A stretch of 64,000 nt of DNA from Devosia marina. Lineage in GTDB: Bacteria > Pseudomonadota > Alphaproteobacteria > Rhizobiales > Devosiaceae. How positions within the stretch are numbered: the first letter of the stretch is position 1; each line of letters begins with the position of its first letter. The notes under the pieces were generated by a model, which did not search any database, was not told the origin of the DNA, and worked only from the letters and a program-made list of their open reading frames with translations. Both the position numbers and the translations under genes were made by a program. The stretch spans positions 558,001-622,000 of the forward strand of contig NZ_WQRF01000001.1 of assembly GCF_009758415.1 (NCBI RefSeq), read 5' to 3'. Below, one piece after another: positions 53,926 through 63,146 of the stretch.

Positions 53926-55434
53926 ATGAGTGATATCCAGTCTTTCCGCCAAGCCGTCGAATCCTTCATCTCTGCAAGGGGTTGGACGCCCACGCGTTTC
54001 GGCCGCATCGTTGCCGGCGATCCGTTGTTCGTGTTCGACCTGCGCGAAGGGCGCGAACCGCGCAGCGAGACGCGCACGCGCATTCTCAAGGCCATGGCCG
54101 AATTGGGGGATACCGACACGCAGGCGCCACTGCGGGTTGGTGTTGCCGGCTTGGGCAATGTTGGTGCCACGCTGGTGCGAATCCTGCAAAAGGACAGCGC
54201 CGAACTGACGCGAAAACTTGGCCGCCAATTGGAAGTCGTCGCTGTTGCCGCGCGCTCGCGTTCCCGCGACCGCGGCATTGATATTTCCGGCCTGGAATGG
54301 TTCGACGATCCGGTCGCCCTGGCCAAATGGGATGGCATCGACCTGTTTGTCGAACTGATCGGTGGCGAAGATGGTCCGGCCTTTGCATCGGTCAAGGCCG
54401 CGCTGGAGATCGGCCGCCCGGTGGTGACCGCCAACAAGGCCCTGTTGGCCAAGCACGGCGTCACCCTGGCACACCTTGCCGAAGAATCTGGCGCCCAACT
54501 CGGCTTCGAGGCCGCCGTGGCCGGGGGCATACCGGTCATCAAGACATTGCGCGAAGGCCTGGGCACTGCCCGTATCGCCAAGGTCTTCGGCATCATGAAT
54601 GGCACCTGCAACTACATCCTCACCCGCATGGGCAATGAAGGCATATCCTTTGCCGACTGCCTCAAGGACGCTCAGGCCCTTGGCTATGCCGAGGCCGACC
54701 CGACTTTTGACGTGGAAGGCTTCGATACCGCCCACAAGCTCTCGATCCTCTCAACCCTCTGTTTTGGCTATGAAATCGCCCCTGAAAAGATACGGGTGGA
54801 GGGCGTTTCCAGCATCACCCAGCACGATATCCAGGTGGCCGCCGAACTCGGCTACAAGATCAAGCTGCTGGGCATTGCCGAGCGCACCGAAAGCGGCATT
54901 GAGCAGCGCGTCCATCCTACCTTCGTGCCCAAGGGCAGCGCTATCGCCGGCGTCGATGGGGTAATGAACGCGATCGCGCTCGAAACCGACCATGTGCACG
55001 AGCTGCTTCTGGCCGGTCCGGGCGCTGGCGGCCCGCCCACGGCCTCATCGGTGCTTTCCGATATTCTGGACATCGCCCGCGGCACCCGCGTACCGCCGCT
55101 CGGCGTGCCCAGCGCCGAACTTTTGCCCTACCGCGAAGCGCCGCACCGCGCCCATGAAGGTGGCTTCTACATCCGCCTCAGCGCCAAGGATGTGCCGGGC
55201 GCCCTCGCCGCCATCGCTACGCGCATGGGGGAAAAGTCGATCTCCATCGATTCTGTCATCCAGCGGTCCGATTTGAGTGCCAAAGCCATAGCGCCCGATG
55301 GGTCGCCAGCACGGACGGTAGTGATGATTACCCAGCAGACTTTGGAATCATCGGTACGCGAAGCGCTTGCGCAGATTGCCGATGATGGGTTCATAGTCGG
55401 CGAACCACAATTGATACGCATCGAAAAGCTCTGA
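53926..55434 (+). CDS. hom: Homoserine dehydrogenase with extra N-terminal domain
   Basis: Hom reduces aspartate semialdehyde to homoserine on the threonine/methionine branch. The core starts at about residue 68: RVGVAGLGNVGATLVRIL (NAD site), then NKALLAKHG, GIPVIKTLREGL and NGTCNYILTRM. EADPTFDVEGFDTAHKLSIL provides the catalytic lysine and aspartate. A C-terminal ACT domain (about 412-500) has GFYIRLSAKDVPGALAAIA. Unusually, about 60 residues resembling small stand-alone alphaproteobacterial proteins (WTPTRFGRIVAGDPLFVFDL, REGREPRSETR) precede it in frame. Translation could instead begin at ATG 54094 (residue 57), which has AAGG before it. Confidence 0.93.
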   Translation: MSDIQSFRQAVESFISARGWTPTRFGRIVAGDPLFVFDLREGREPRSETRTRILKAMAELGDTDTQAPLRVGVAGLGNVGATLVRILQKDSAELTRKLGRQLEVVAVAARSRSRDRGIDISGLEWFDDPVALAKWDGIDLFVELIGGEDGPAFASVKAALEIGRPVVTANKALLAKHGVTLAHLAEESGAQLGFEAAVAGGIPVIKTLREGLGTARIAKVFGIMNGTCNYILTRMGNEGISFADCLKDAQALGYAEADPTFDVEGFDTAHKLSILSTLCFGYEIAPEKIRVEGVSSITQHDIQVAAELGYKIKLLGIAERTESGIEQRVHPTFVPKGSAIAGVDGVMNAIALETDHVHELLLAGPGAGGPPTASSVLSDILDIARGTRVPPLGVPSAELLPYREAPHRAHEGGFYIRLSAKDVPGALAAIATRMGEKSISIDSVIQRSDLSAKAIAPDGSPARTVVMITQQTLESSVREALAQIADDGFIVGEPQLIRIEKL

Positions 55435-55462
55435 CCTGCCCGGAAGAGCTTCAGGGGGAAAC

Positions 55463-56449
55463 ATGAAGCTCAGCAAGGTCGAAGACGGTCGGGATCCTGC
55501 TAATCTGCACCGCACCTTGACGCTAGAAATGGTGCGGGTCACCGAGCGGGCCGCCATCGCGGCAGCTGAATGGCGCGGCAAGGGCAATGAAAAGGCTGCC
55601 GATGAGGCCGCCGTCGCTGCCATGAAAGCTGAACTGGACGAAGTCGCAATTTCCGGTCGCATCGTTATCGGCGAGGGCGAGCAGTTCGAATGCGATGACC
55701 TTTTTGTCGGTCAGTCGGTGGGTCAGGGGCAGGGCCCCGAGGTCGACATTGCGGTCGATCCGCTTGAAGGCGTCACCCTGTGCGCCAAGAATCAGCCCGA
55801 TTCGCTTGTCGTGCTCGCCATGGCCGAGCGCGGCGGTCTGCTCAACGTCGCTCGCAACGTCTATATGCACAAGATCGCCATCGGCGCCGATTACCCCCCC
55901 GAAACCGTGCATATCGAATGGTCGGCGACCGAGAATGTGAAGGCGCTGGCCAAGGCCAAGGGCGTGCCGATCTCCGAAATCACCGCCATCGTGCTCGATC
56001 GCCCGCGCCATGGCGGCCTGCTCGAAGAACTGCGAACGGCTGGCGTTTCTGTCAAGCTGCTAAGTGACGGCGATATCGCCGGCGTCATCCATGCCGTCAA
56101 CACGGCCGATACCGGCGTGGATATCTATCTCGGCTCCGGCGGCGCTCCCGAGGGCGTACTGGCCGCCGCGGCCCTGCGCTGCATTGGCGGGCAGATGCAA
56201 GGCAAGCTCATCCTCGATACGCCCGACAAGCGCATGCACGCCAAGGAAATGGGTATAACCGACCCCAACCGCATCTACGACGTGACCGAACTGGCCGCGG
56301 GCGATGTGCTGTTTTCGGCGACCGGCGTCACCGACGGCTCACTCACCGACGGCGTCCGCCTGCGGCGCGGCTGGGTCGAGACCTCGACCGTCGTCATGCG
56401 CAGCTGGAGCCAGACTACGCGCTGGATCAAGGCGCGGCACGCGCGGTAG
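55463..56449 (+). CDS. glpX: Class II fructose-1,6-bisphosphatase
   Basis: This is a 328-residue GlpX-type phosphatase of gluconeogenesis and the Calvin/pentose route. Family motifs are RVTERAAIAAAEWRGKG, GEGEQFECDDLF, DIAVDPLEGVTLCAKN with the metal-binding aspartate and glutamate, and DIYLGSGGAPEGVLAAAALR. It begins 28 bases after hom with GGGGGA before the ATG. The order hom-glpX-recJ is common in Devosia relatives. Confidence 0.96.
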   Translation: MKLSKVEDGRDPANLHRTLTLEMVRVTERAAIAAAEWRGKGNEKAADEAAVAAMKAELDEVAISGRIVIGEGEQFECDDLFVGQSVGQGQGPEVDIAVDPLEGVTLCAKNQPDSLVVLAMAERGGLLNVARNVYMHKIAIGADYPPETVHIEWSATENVKALAKAKGVPISEITAIVLDRPRHGGLLEELRTAGVSVKLLSDGDIAGVIHAVNTADTGVDIYLGSGGAPEGVLAAAALRCIGGQMQGKLILDTPDKRMHAKEMGITDPNRIYDVTELAAGDVLFSATGVTDGSLTDGVRLRRGWVETSTVVMRSWSQTTRWIKARHAR

Positions 56450-56463
56450 CGGCGCTCGCGGTG

Positions 56464-56515
56464 CCACCCTTCTCCCCTTGTGGGAGAAGGTGCCCGAAGG
56501 GCGGATGAGGGGGCT
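56464..56515. repeat. REP-like palindromic intergenic repeat
   Basis: CCTTCTCCC (56468-56476) pairs with GGGAGAAGG (56482-56490) over a five-base loop, followed by TGCCCGAAGGGCGGATGAGG. This is the common REP/RIME-type intergenic sequence of Rhizobiales genomes. It lies between glpX and recJ and may act as an mRNA stabiliser or terminator. Confidence 0.65.
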
Positions 56516-56566
56516 CTTCGCCGTCAACCCCTTCCCACCCAACTCAAAATCCCATAACCCTCACCT

Positions 56567-58357
56567 ATGCCCGAAACCCCGCGCCCTTTTCTGGACATCA
56601 CCCAATCGGTCTCCGGCCGTGCCTGGGTGGATCGGCTCGACATGGGCGCGGCGCGCAATGCCACGGCCATTGGTCAGCGGACCGGTATCCCCGATATCCT
56701 GGCGCGGATAATGGCCGGCCGAGGCGTGAGCCTTGAGGCCGCTGAAAGCTATCTTGAGCCGACCATCAGGGCCCTGATGCCCGATCCTTCGACCATGACC
56801 GGCATGGACGATCTCGCCGAGCGCCTGGCCAAGGCCATCACAGACAATGAATCCGTTGCGCTCTTTGGCGATTATGACGTGGACGGCGCCTGTTCCTGCG
56901 CTTTGATGACGCGATACCTGAGGCATTTCGGTATCGAGCCCCAGGTCCACATTCCCGATCGGATCTTTGAAGGCTACGGTCCCAACAGCGCGGCCATGGA
57001 TAAGCTGATCGAGGCCGGCGCCAGCCTGATTATCACGCTCGATTGCGGCACCACCAGTGAGGGACCCATCGCCCACGCCCGCGAAAAGGGCGCCGATGTT
57101 CTGGTCATCGACCATCACCTGGTCGATCACGACCTGCCCCCCGCCAATGCCTTGGTCAATCCCAATCGGCCCGATGACATTTCCGGCCTGGGCTATCTTT
57201 GCGCGGCCGGCGTCACCTTTATGGTTCTGGTGGCGGTCAATCGTGCACTGCGGAACCGTGGCAATACTGGATTGCCCGATCTGCTGAACCTGCTCGATCT
57301 GGTGGCGCTTGCCACCGTCTGCGACGTTGTCCCGCTGACCGGCCTTAATCGCGCCTTTGTGGTCCGGGGTCTGGAAGTCGCACGGCGTGGTGAAAAACCT
57401 GGCCTTTCGGCCTTGGCCCTGGCGGCCCGCGCAAGTGGCCCGCTCAATCCCTACCATCTGGGCTTTCTCATCGGCCCGCGCATCAATGCCGGCGGGCGCA
57501 TTGGCGACGCGGCCTTGGGGACACGCCTCCTCGCGCTGGACGACGAGCATCAGGCCATGGTCATCGCCGCCCAGCTCGACGAACTCAATGGAGAGCGGCA
57601 GCGTATAGAAGTCGAGGCCGTGGAGCAGGCCGCCGCGACCGCCGAAGCCGAAATCGGCAGCGGCGAAGGGCCGCCCGTCCTGGTTCTGGCCTCCGCCGAC
57701 TGGCATCCCGGCGTGGTCGGCCTGATTGCCGCGCGGTTGCGCGAACGCTACGAGCGCCCCAGTTTCGCCATTGCTCTTAATCCCGACGGCACCGGAACCG
57801 GCTCGGGCCGATCCATGCCGGGCGTCGATCTGGGCAGCGCCGTCATCGAGGCCGTTGAAACTGGCATTATTCCCAAGGGTGGTGGTCATGCCATGGCGGC
57901 CGGTGTCAGCCTGCGCCCCGGCGATCTGGGGCCGTTCCGGGCGTTTCTTGCTGAAAAGCTCAGCGCCAGTGTGGGGGTAGCCCGCGCGGCTTCCGCACTC
58001 AAGATCGACGCAGCATTGACTGCGCGCGGTGCCAATATTGATCTGCTACACAATCTCGAGCGTGCAGGGCCCTATGGCGCCGGTAATCCTTCACCGGTTT
58101 TCGCTTTTCCCGCCCATCGTGCGCGCTTCCCGCAAATTGTGGGCAAGGGCGGCCATATCAGCTTTTCGCTGGCCTCAGACGACGGCGCAAAGCTCAAGGC
58201 CATTGCCTTCAGGGCTGCTGGCACTGCCTTGGGAGACACCTTGATGCGTGATGGTGATGGCCCGCTGCATTTTGCCGGTGGCCTGTCGATCGATCACTAC
58301 CAGGGTCGCGAACTGCCCCAATTCCGGCTGATTGACATTGCCAGCCCCCCGCGTTGA
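56567..58357 (+). CDS. recJ: Single-stranded-DNA-specific exonuclease RecJ
   Basis: RecJ degrades single-stranded DNA 5' to 3' in recombination and mismatch repair. The 596-residue protein has the DHH phosphoesterase motifs: ALFGDYDVDGACSCALM, then LDCGTTSEG, and VIDHHLVDHDLPPANALVNP with DHH. The DHHA1 domain follows, with GRSMPGVDLGSAV and KGGGHAMAAGVSL, and then a C-terminal OB-like segment. The length is as in other alphaproteobacteria. It is the last gene of the hom-glpX-recJ row. Confidence 0.96.
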   Translation: MPETPRPFLDITQSVSGRAWVDRLDMGAARNATAIGQRTGIPDILARIMAGRGVSLEAAESYLEPTIRALMPDPSTMTGMDDLAERLAKAITDNESVALFGDYDVDGACSCALMTRYLRHFGIEPQVHIPDRIFEGYGPNSAAMDKLIEAGASLIITLDCGTTSEGPIAHAREKGADVLVIDHHLVDHDLPPANALVNPNRPDDISGLGYLCAAGVTFMVLVAVNRALRNRGNTGLPDLLNLLDLVALATVCDVVPLTGLNRAFVVRGLEVARRGEKPGLSALALAARASGPLNPYHLGFLIGPRINAGGRIGDAALGTRLLALDDEHQAMVIAAQLDELNGERQRIEVEAVEQAAATAEAEIGSGEGPPVLVLASADWHPGVVGLIAARLRERYERPSFAIALNPDGTGTGSGRSMPGVDLGSAVIEAVETGIIPKGGGHAMAAGVSLRPGDLGPFRAFLAEKLSASVGVARAASALKIDAALTARGANIDLLHNLERAGPYGAGNPSPVFAFPAHRARFPQIVGKGGHISFSLASDDGAKLKAIAFRAAGTALGDTLMRDGDGPLHFAGGLSIDHYQGRELPQFRLIDIASPPR

Positions 58358-58585
58358 TCCAGTTCAGATCTGATCCCATATCGGATGCGTATTGTCCTGG
58401 CATATGGGCCATGTGGTCGCCTCAAAGTGTCAGGCGACTTGCATATCCGCTTGCGAGGGCTAAACTATCTCCTGGTGTCCTGTGGGAGGCGACGCCTCAC
58501 TTGCAGGGTCATTCTGACACTCATGCTTGGCGACGGGCACGCGTTGCGCCGCCATTTTATTGCTAAAGTTGGACCAAGCGGCACC

Positions 58586-59833
58586 ATGACAAAAACAGCC
58601 GTCGAACACTCTCAGACTGGCACTTCGCTCTGGACGCACCTGACGTCCTGGCTGGTAGAACGAGTTGGCGTTTCCCTGATCGGCAGGCCTATGCACGGCT
58701 CGCTGACCGTGGTCTTTCCCAATGGGCGCACACGCACGGTGGGGCAGGGCAATGCTGGCGAGCATGCCACCTTGCGGCTGAACAATTTTAAGGTCATTTC
58801 CGAGGCCATGCACCGCGGCACAGTCGGCTTTGCGGCAGCCTACATGAATGGCGACATCGAATCGGACGACCTGACAGCGTTATTCCGCTTTTTCCTGCAG
58901 AACCGGGAGATGTTCGATCAGGCTGGCAAGGGCTTTTTCCGCCGCGCTGCCGCCGATCTGCACTACCATCTCTCGCGCCGCAACACGCTGGAAGGCTCAA
59001 AGAAGAACATTGCCGAGCACTACGATCTCGGCAACGATTTCTATGGCCAGTGGCTTGATCCCTCCATGACCTATTCGTCGGCGGTATTCACGTCCGGCGA
59101 TCAAAGCCTGGAAGAGGCCCAACTGGCGAAATATCATCGAGTTGCCGACATGGCCGGTATTACCGAAGGCGCCTCAGTGCTCGAAATCGGCTGCGGCTGG
59201 GGCGGGTTTGCCGAGACCGTTGCGCGCGACTACAAGGCTAATCTGCGCGGTATCACCCTCTCTGCCGAGCAGTTGAAGTTTGGTCTCGAACGTCTGAAGC
59301 GTCAGGGACTCGACCAGTTTGCGACCCTTGTCTTTGAGGATTATCGCCATACACAGGGGCAATTCGACCATATCGGCTCGATCGAAATGATCGAGGCAGT
59401 CGGCGAAGACAATTGGCCAAGTTACTTCCAGACCCTGCATGACCGCCTCAAGCCTGGTGGCACCGCCGCCATTCAGGCGATCACCATCCAGGAGCGGGAT
59501 TTCGATAACTACAAGGCAGGGCCGGACTTTATCCAGCGTTACATCTTTCCCGGTGGCATGTTGCTGACCAAGACGGTTATGCAGGAGTTCGGTACTCGCT
59601 ATGGCTTGGTGCTCGAACAGGTAGAGACCTTTGGCCAGTCCTATGCCCGCACCCTCCGTCTATGGCGCGAGCGTTTTCTTGAGCGCTGGCCGATGATCGC
59701 ACCGCTCGGTTATGACGAAACCTTCAGGCGCAAATGGGTTTACTACCTTTCTTACTGCGAAGCCGGGTTCACCGAGAGCGCCATCGACGTCGGTATCTAT
59801 CAGTATCGCCGCCCGGTAGAACCTGCGATCTAG
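58586..59833 (+). CDS. cfa: Cyclopropane-fatty-acyl-phospholipid synthase family protein
   Basis: This 415-residue SAM-dependent enzyme adds a methylene across the double bond of membrane fatty acids. The N-terminal lipid-interaction domain contains GTVGFAAAYMNGDIESDDLT. The catalytic core begins EHYDLGNDFYGQWLD and has MTYSSAVF, motif I VLEIGCGWGGFAE and the GSIEMIEAVGEDNW segment; YKAGPDFIQRYIFPGG is also typical. ATG 58586 is chosen because the 67 upstream codons of open frame are low-quality and dissimilar to the family. A hairpin (TTGCCTGGC-TTC-GCCAGGCGA) follows at 59868-59888, without a T-run. Confidence 0.93.
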   Translation: MTKTAVEHSQTGTSLWTHLTSWLVERVGVSLIGRPMHGSLTVVFPNGRTRTVGQGNAGEHATLRLNNFKVISEAMHRGTVGFAAAYMNGDIESDDLTALFRFFLQNREMFDQAGKGFFRRAAADLHYHLSRRNTLEGSKKNIAEHYDLGNDFYGQWLDPSMTYSSAVFTSGDQSLEEAQLAKYHRVADMAGITEGASVLEIGCGWGGFAETVARDYKANLRGITLSAEQLKFGLERLKRQGLDQFATLVFEDYRHTQGQFDHIGSIEMIEAVGEDNWPSYFQTLHDRLKPGGTAAIQAITIQERDFDNYKAGPDFIQRYIFPGGMLLTKTVMQEFGTRYGLVLEQVETFGQSYARTLRLWRERFLERWPMIAPLGYDETFRRKWVYYLSYCEAGFTESAIDVGIYQYRRPVEPAI

Positions 59834-60484
59834 TCTGGAAAGGGCTTGTTGCATCTGTCGAATTTCATTGCCTGGCTTCGCCAGGCGATCGATTTGGCAT
59901 ACGCGTCAAAACCTGTCGGCCTGCGCATTAACATGACTTGACCAGTCATCTTATGAGGTCTAGGGAACGGCAAATTTCCCGCTCCCGCAAGGTCCGTCAT
60001 GCTTCGCTCCACTATGGTGTTGATTTCCGCCGAGAAGTGCCCCGTGTGTGAGGTGGACCCCTCAGGCGTCAACCTCTAGCTGGTTCTCACTCTTTCGGAT
60101 GATGGCTACCGGCACGGCATATTTTTGAGGGGAGCAACCAATCGAGAATTTCCACGGTGTGCCGAAACGAAGTCCTTTGAGTTTAGGAGCCCGAGCATTC
60201 ATTGCCGGACGAGCCGGCCAACAAGCTCAGTGTATCAAGAGCTCACACCGGTGGATCGTAAGCATTGTCTACTTCAAGAGAGACCGGTTCGGTCACCCGG
60301 CTTGAATACGTCACTTCGTCGACCCTGTAGGGGGTACCCGACAATCTTTGACCGTCTGCACCGCTGGCGATCCATAAGCAAGTGTGTCCCACGACGATCG
60401 TGCACGCTCGCCATTGTTCGCTCGAGGATATTACACGGATATTATACTGGTTTTTCAACGCTCAGGCTAAGAGCTTGATTTATT
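59834..60484. other. Intergenic region, no convincing gene
   Basis: 650 bases between cfa and the tRNA-Glu genes. It contains a short hairpin (59868-59888) after cfa and several open frames of 65-117 codons on both strands. None of them has a family, ribosome binding site or codon bias. I see nothing else that I can name. Confidence 0.5.
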
Positions 60485-60559
60485 TGGTACGCCCAAGGGG
60501 AATCGAACCCCTGTTTACGCCGTGAGAGGGCGTCGTCCTGACCGCTAGACGATGGGCGC
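60485..60559 (-). tRNA. tRNA-Glu (anticodon CTC)
   Basis: This is a 75-nt cloverleaf on the minus strand. The acceptor is GCGCCCA paired with TGGGCGT, followed by A and an encoded CCA. The anticodon stem ACGCC/GGCGT holds the loop CTCTCAC with CTC, and the T arm has GGGGTTCGATTCCCC. It is the second of two tandem Glu tRNAs transcribed leftwards. Confidence 0.95.
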
Positions 60560-60608
60560 ACGGTCATCGCTTTGTCCTTGCCGCATGCTCGAAGAGCATG
60601 GGGGAAGG

Positions 60609-60683
60609 TGGTACGCCCTAGGGGAATCGAACCCCTCTCTGCACCGTGAAAGGGTGCCGTCCTAACCGATAGACGAAGGGCGC
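60609..60683 (-). tRNA. tRNA-Glu (anticodon TTC)
   Basis: This is a 75-nt cloverleaf on the minus strand. The acceptor begins GCGCCCT and the 3' side ends AGGGCGT plus ACCA. The anticodon stem GCACC/GGTGC has loop CTTTCAC with TTC, and the T arm has GGGGTTCGATTCCCC. It is 49 bases upstream of tRNA-Glu(CTC) in the direction of transcription; the two were probably duplicated from one another. Confidence 0.96.
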
Positions 60684-60700
60684 ATCAGCGCGATGGGCGT

Positions 60701-60729
60701 CGTATAATGGGGTGCTTTTGATTGTGCAA
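60701..60729 (-). promoter_or_regulatory. Sigma-70-type promoter of the tRNA-Glu pair
   Basis: On the minus strand TTGCAC (60729-60724) and TATACG (60706-60701) are spaced exactly 17 bases apart, 17 bases before the 5' end of tRNA-Glu(TTC). Confidence 0.65.
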
Positions 60730-60776
60730 CCCTGTTTACGTTGATCCCGTACGCTTTTTTTCGCCGGGCCGACTTA

Positions 60777-61253
60777 TCAACAGCCCGAAAAGGTTACCGG
60801 ACGCCGATAACCGCGGGGCCGATCGCGCACATCGACATGAATGAAGGCCCGGCCCGGATAGCAGCCCAGGCCCCCCACGCCGTCCACCGTCATGGCGAAA
60901 GCGATCAGCTCCTGCTTGGAGACACCGGGAATGTAGAAGTCCGCAGCCATGCATTTGGTATGATAGGAACTGTCGGCGCCGCCCACCGAGGCATTGTGGA
61001 AGGGGTTCCGATAGCCCGAATTCATCACCACCTTGCGCCCGAACCGCCCTTCGAACTCCCAGATGACGAATCGCAGCTTGGGCGAAATGCACAGCGCATT
61101 GACATTGTTGGAGCTGACATAGGTGCCCCAATCTTGCTTCAGCCCCGAATATCCGGCGCCGCTGCCACTGGCGAACATGGCCATGGGCAGACATCCGGCC
61201 AGCAAGAGGGTGGTGGCAACAGTGACGGCGAGCAGACGGAGCAGACGAGACAT
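60777..61253 (-). CDS. M15/YcbK-like (DUF882) peptidase-fold lipoprotein
   Basis: This is a 158-residue protein with a lipoprotein signal (LLAVTVATTLLLAGC, lipobox LAGC). A compact domain follows with VVMNSGYRNPFHNASVGG, SSYHTKCMAADFYIPG and a final AFIHVDVRDRPRGY. The YHTKCMAAD (HxxxxxxD) and HVD residues are the zinc-ligand pattern of peptidase M15_3/YcbK proteins, which cleave or bind peptidoglycan peptides. ATG 61253 has GAAGG five bases upstream. It is alone on its transcript, upstream of the tRNA-Glu genes. Confidence 0.85.
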   Translation of the reverse strand: MSRLLRLLAVTVATTLLLAGCLPMAMFASGSGAGYSGLKQDWGTYVSSNNVNALCISPKLRFVIWEFEGRFGRKVVMNSGYRNPFHNASVGGADSSYHTKCMAADFYIPGVSKQELIAFAMTVDGVGGLGCYPGRAFIHVDVRDRPRGYRRPVTFSGC

Positions 61254-61386
61254 GGCGACCTTCCCGAGGCGTGTCGCGATTGCGCAACAGGCAATGGGCA
61301 TTGGGGTTCGGTCGCTAAAATTAGAGCGGTTTCGCTAACCGCGCGCTAAGCGGCACGGTTAGCGAAAGCTTAACTCTGGCAGATTG

Positions 61387-61809
61387 CTACCAGGTGCCGG
61401 TATTGGGCATCGAGGCCCATGGCTCCTTGGGGTCGAGATGACCGTCCTGAATCAACTCGACCGAAATCCCGTCGGGCGAGCGCACAAAGGCCATGTGTCC
61501 GTCCCGCGGGGGCCGGTTTATGGTGACACCCATGTCGGAAAGGTGCTGGCAGAGGGCGTAAATGTCCTGCACCCGATAGGCCAGATGTCCGAAATTGCGG
61601 CCGCCGGCATAGGGTTCGGGATCAGGATCCCAGTTGTAGGTCAGCTCGACTTCACCGCCCTCATCGCCCGGGGCGCGCAGGAAAATCAGGGTAAAGCGGC
61701 CCTTCTCATTGTCGGTGCGTCGCACCTCTTCGAGACCCAGGCCCTGGCAATAGAACCGCAGGCTTTCCTCGACATCGGTGACGCGCACCATGGTGTGCAG
61801 ATATTTCAA
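61387..61809 (-). CDS. gloA: Lactoylglutathione lyase (glyoxalase I)
   Basis: This 140-residue VOC protein detoxifies methylglyoxal as its glutathione hemithioacetal. It begins KYLHTMVRVTDVEESLRFYC with the metal-binding His. It continues with GNFGHLAY-like GRNFGHLAYRVQDIYALCQ, contains VELTYNWDP (Glu) and ends VRSPDGISVELIQDG (Glu). TTG 61809 is the start, because AAAGGAG lies seven bases upstream and the protein then matches the family N-terminus; the ORF upstream is dissimilar. Monocistronic. Confidence 0.9.
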   Translation of the reverse strand: MKYLHTMVRVTDVEESLRFYCQGLGLEEVRRTDNEKGRFTLIFLRAPGDEGGEVELTYNWDPDPEPYAGGRNFGHLAYRVQDIYALCQHLSDMGVTINRPPRDGHMAFVRSPDGISVELIQDGHLDPKEPWASMPNTGTW

Positions 61810-61998
61810 GGCAGTCTCCTTTGGCTGTGTATTGCGGCCAAGGCCTACCAAGCCCAACCACGCCTCGCAACAACAGGCACAGGCACCTGTCAACAAAATC
61901 GCAAGACCTTCTTAACTTTTGCCGCTGAATCGGCGACACTGCGCAAATCTAGTGAGGAGTACCCGCTTGTTGCGGGCGAGTGAAAAGGCGTTTGGAAT

Positions 61999-62619
61999 AT
62001 GGGGGCCAAAGGCAGTGGTGAGGGCCGTGACGCCATCAACCTGACACAGTCGGGCGGAACTTTGCGTGACGACCCTATGCAGCGCGACCATCAGCAAGCC
62101 AGCGATACCATCGAGGTTGCGGGGACGATAAAGTGGTTCGATGCCGGCAAGGGTTTTGGATTTATTGTTCCTGACAATGGCATGGCTGATGTGCTGCTAC
62201 ACGTGACCTGTCTGCGCCGCGACGGCTACCAGACCGCCTATGAGGGCGCACGCATTGTCGTCGAGGCCCTGAACCGCCCCGGTGGCCTGCAGGCCTTCCG
62301 GGTTGTCTCCATGGACGAATCCACAGCCCGCCATCCATCGCAGATGCCAGCGCCTCGGACCCATGTTGTGGTCGAAGCGACCTCAGGCATGGTGCGGCTG
62401 GAGGTGAAGTGGTTTAACCGCATTCGTGGTTTTGGCTTCCTTTCTGCCGGAGACGGCACGCCGGACGTGTTCGTCCACATGGAGACCCTGCGTCGCTTTG
62501 GCATCACGGAATTGCGTCCGGGACAATTCGTGCTGGTGCGTTACGGTCAGGGCCCCAAGGGCCTGATGGTTGCCGAAATTCGGCCCGATGGCTGGGGCGA
62601 GGCGCCGTCCTCGCACTAG
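61999..62619 (+). CDS. Double cold-shock domain protein
   Basis: This is a 206-residue protein with two CSD folds. The first (about 40-105) has GTIKWFDAGKGFGFIVPD and DVLLHV. The second (about 133-200) has VKWFNRIRGFGFLSAGDG and DVFVHM, so RNP1 and RNP2 are present in both. The N-terminal 38 residues and the linker are disordered. Double-CSD proteins are common in alphaproteobacteria as RNA chaperones. It has no operon partner upstream; the DUF192 gene follows 38 bases later on the same strand. Confidence 0.92.
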   Translation: MGAKGSGEGRDAINLTQSGGTLRDDPMQRDHQQASDTIEVAGTIKWFDAGKGFGFIVPDNGMADVLLHVTCLRRDGYQTAYEGARIVVEALNRPGGLQAFRVVSMDESTARHPSQMPAPRTHVVVEATSGMVRLEVKWFNRIRGFGFLSAGDGTPDVFVHMETLRRFGITELRPGQFVLVRYGQGPKGLMVAEIRPDGWGEAPSSH

Positions 62620-62657
62620 GGGCCTCATAGTCGCACAGCAGGGATAGCTGCCCGAAA

Positions 62658-63146
62658 ATGAACAACTCGCCGATTTCGACCCAACGGGTCTCCCAACCGC
62701 TGCGGGTCGTTGCAGCGTTTACAACCGCAATGTTGTTCAGTCTCCCGCTTGCCGCGTGCAGCGATGAGACAAGGCTGGTCGTGCAGTCCGAAAGTGGCAA
62801 CCACGCGTTCACCGTTGAGGTTGTAGACACCCCCGAGACGCGCGCTCAAGGGCTGATGTATCGTCAGGAACTGGCAGACGATGCGGGGATGCTGTTCGAC
62901 TTTCGGGAGGAGCGCCCGGTTTCGTTCTGGATGCGCAACACCTTCATTCCGCTCGACATGCTCTTCATCGAAGCGGATGGCACGATCCTGAACATCCATG
63001 CCAATGCCCGCCCCCACGACACCACGTCCATTCCCTCGGATGGGCCAGTGCAATTCGTGCTGGAAATCCCTGGCGGACGTTCGGAGGAACTGGGTATCGC
63101 GGCAGGCGATGTGGTGGAGCACCCGAGGATTACAGCCGAGCAATGA
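62658..63146 (+). CDS. DUF192 family lipoprotein
   Basis: This is a 162-residue protein with an N-terminal signal of lipoprotein type (AMLFSLPLAACSD). The DUF192 domain follows: FTVEVVDTPETRAQGLMYRQ, MLFDF, the FWMRNTFIPLDMLFIEADG core and a C-terminal GIAAGDVVEH. The function of the family is unknown. It is exported to the periplasm. Its last 17 bases overlap the end of the convergent hemolysin-III-type gene. Confidence 0.88.
   Translation: MNNSPISTQRVSQPLRVVAAFTTAMLFSLPLAACSDETRLVVQSESGNHAFTVEVVDTPETRAQGLMYRQELADDAGMLFDFREERPVSFWMRNTFIPLDMLFIEADGTILNIHANARPHDTTSIPSDGPVQFVLEIPGGRSEELGIAAGDVVEHPRITAEQ

Noticed and set aside
60125-60478. 117-codon open frame before tRNA-Glu
   Set aside because: Arginine/serine-rich, no family and no binding site; the surrounding DNA lacks coding character.
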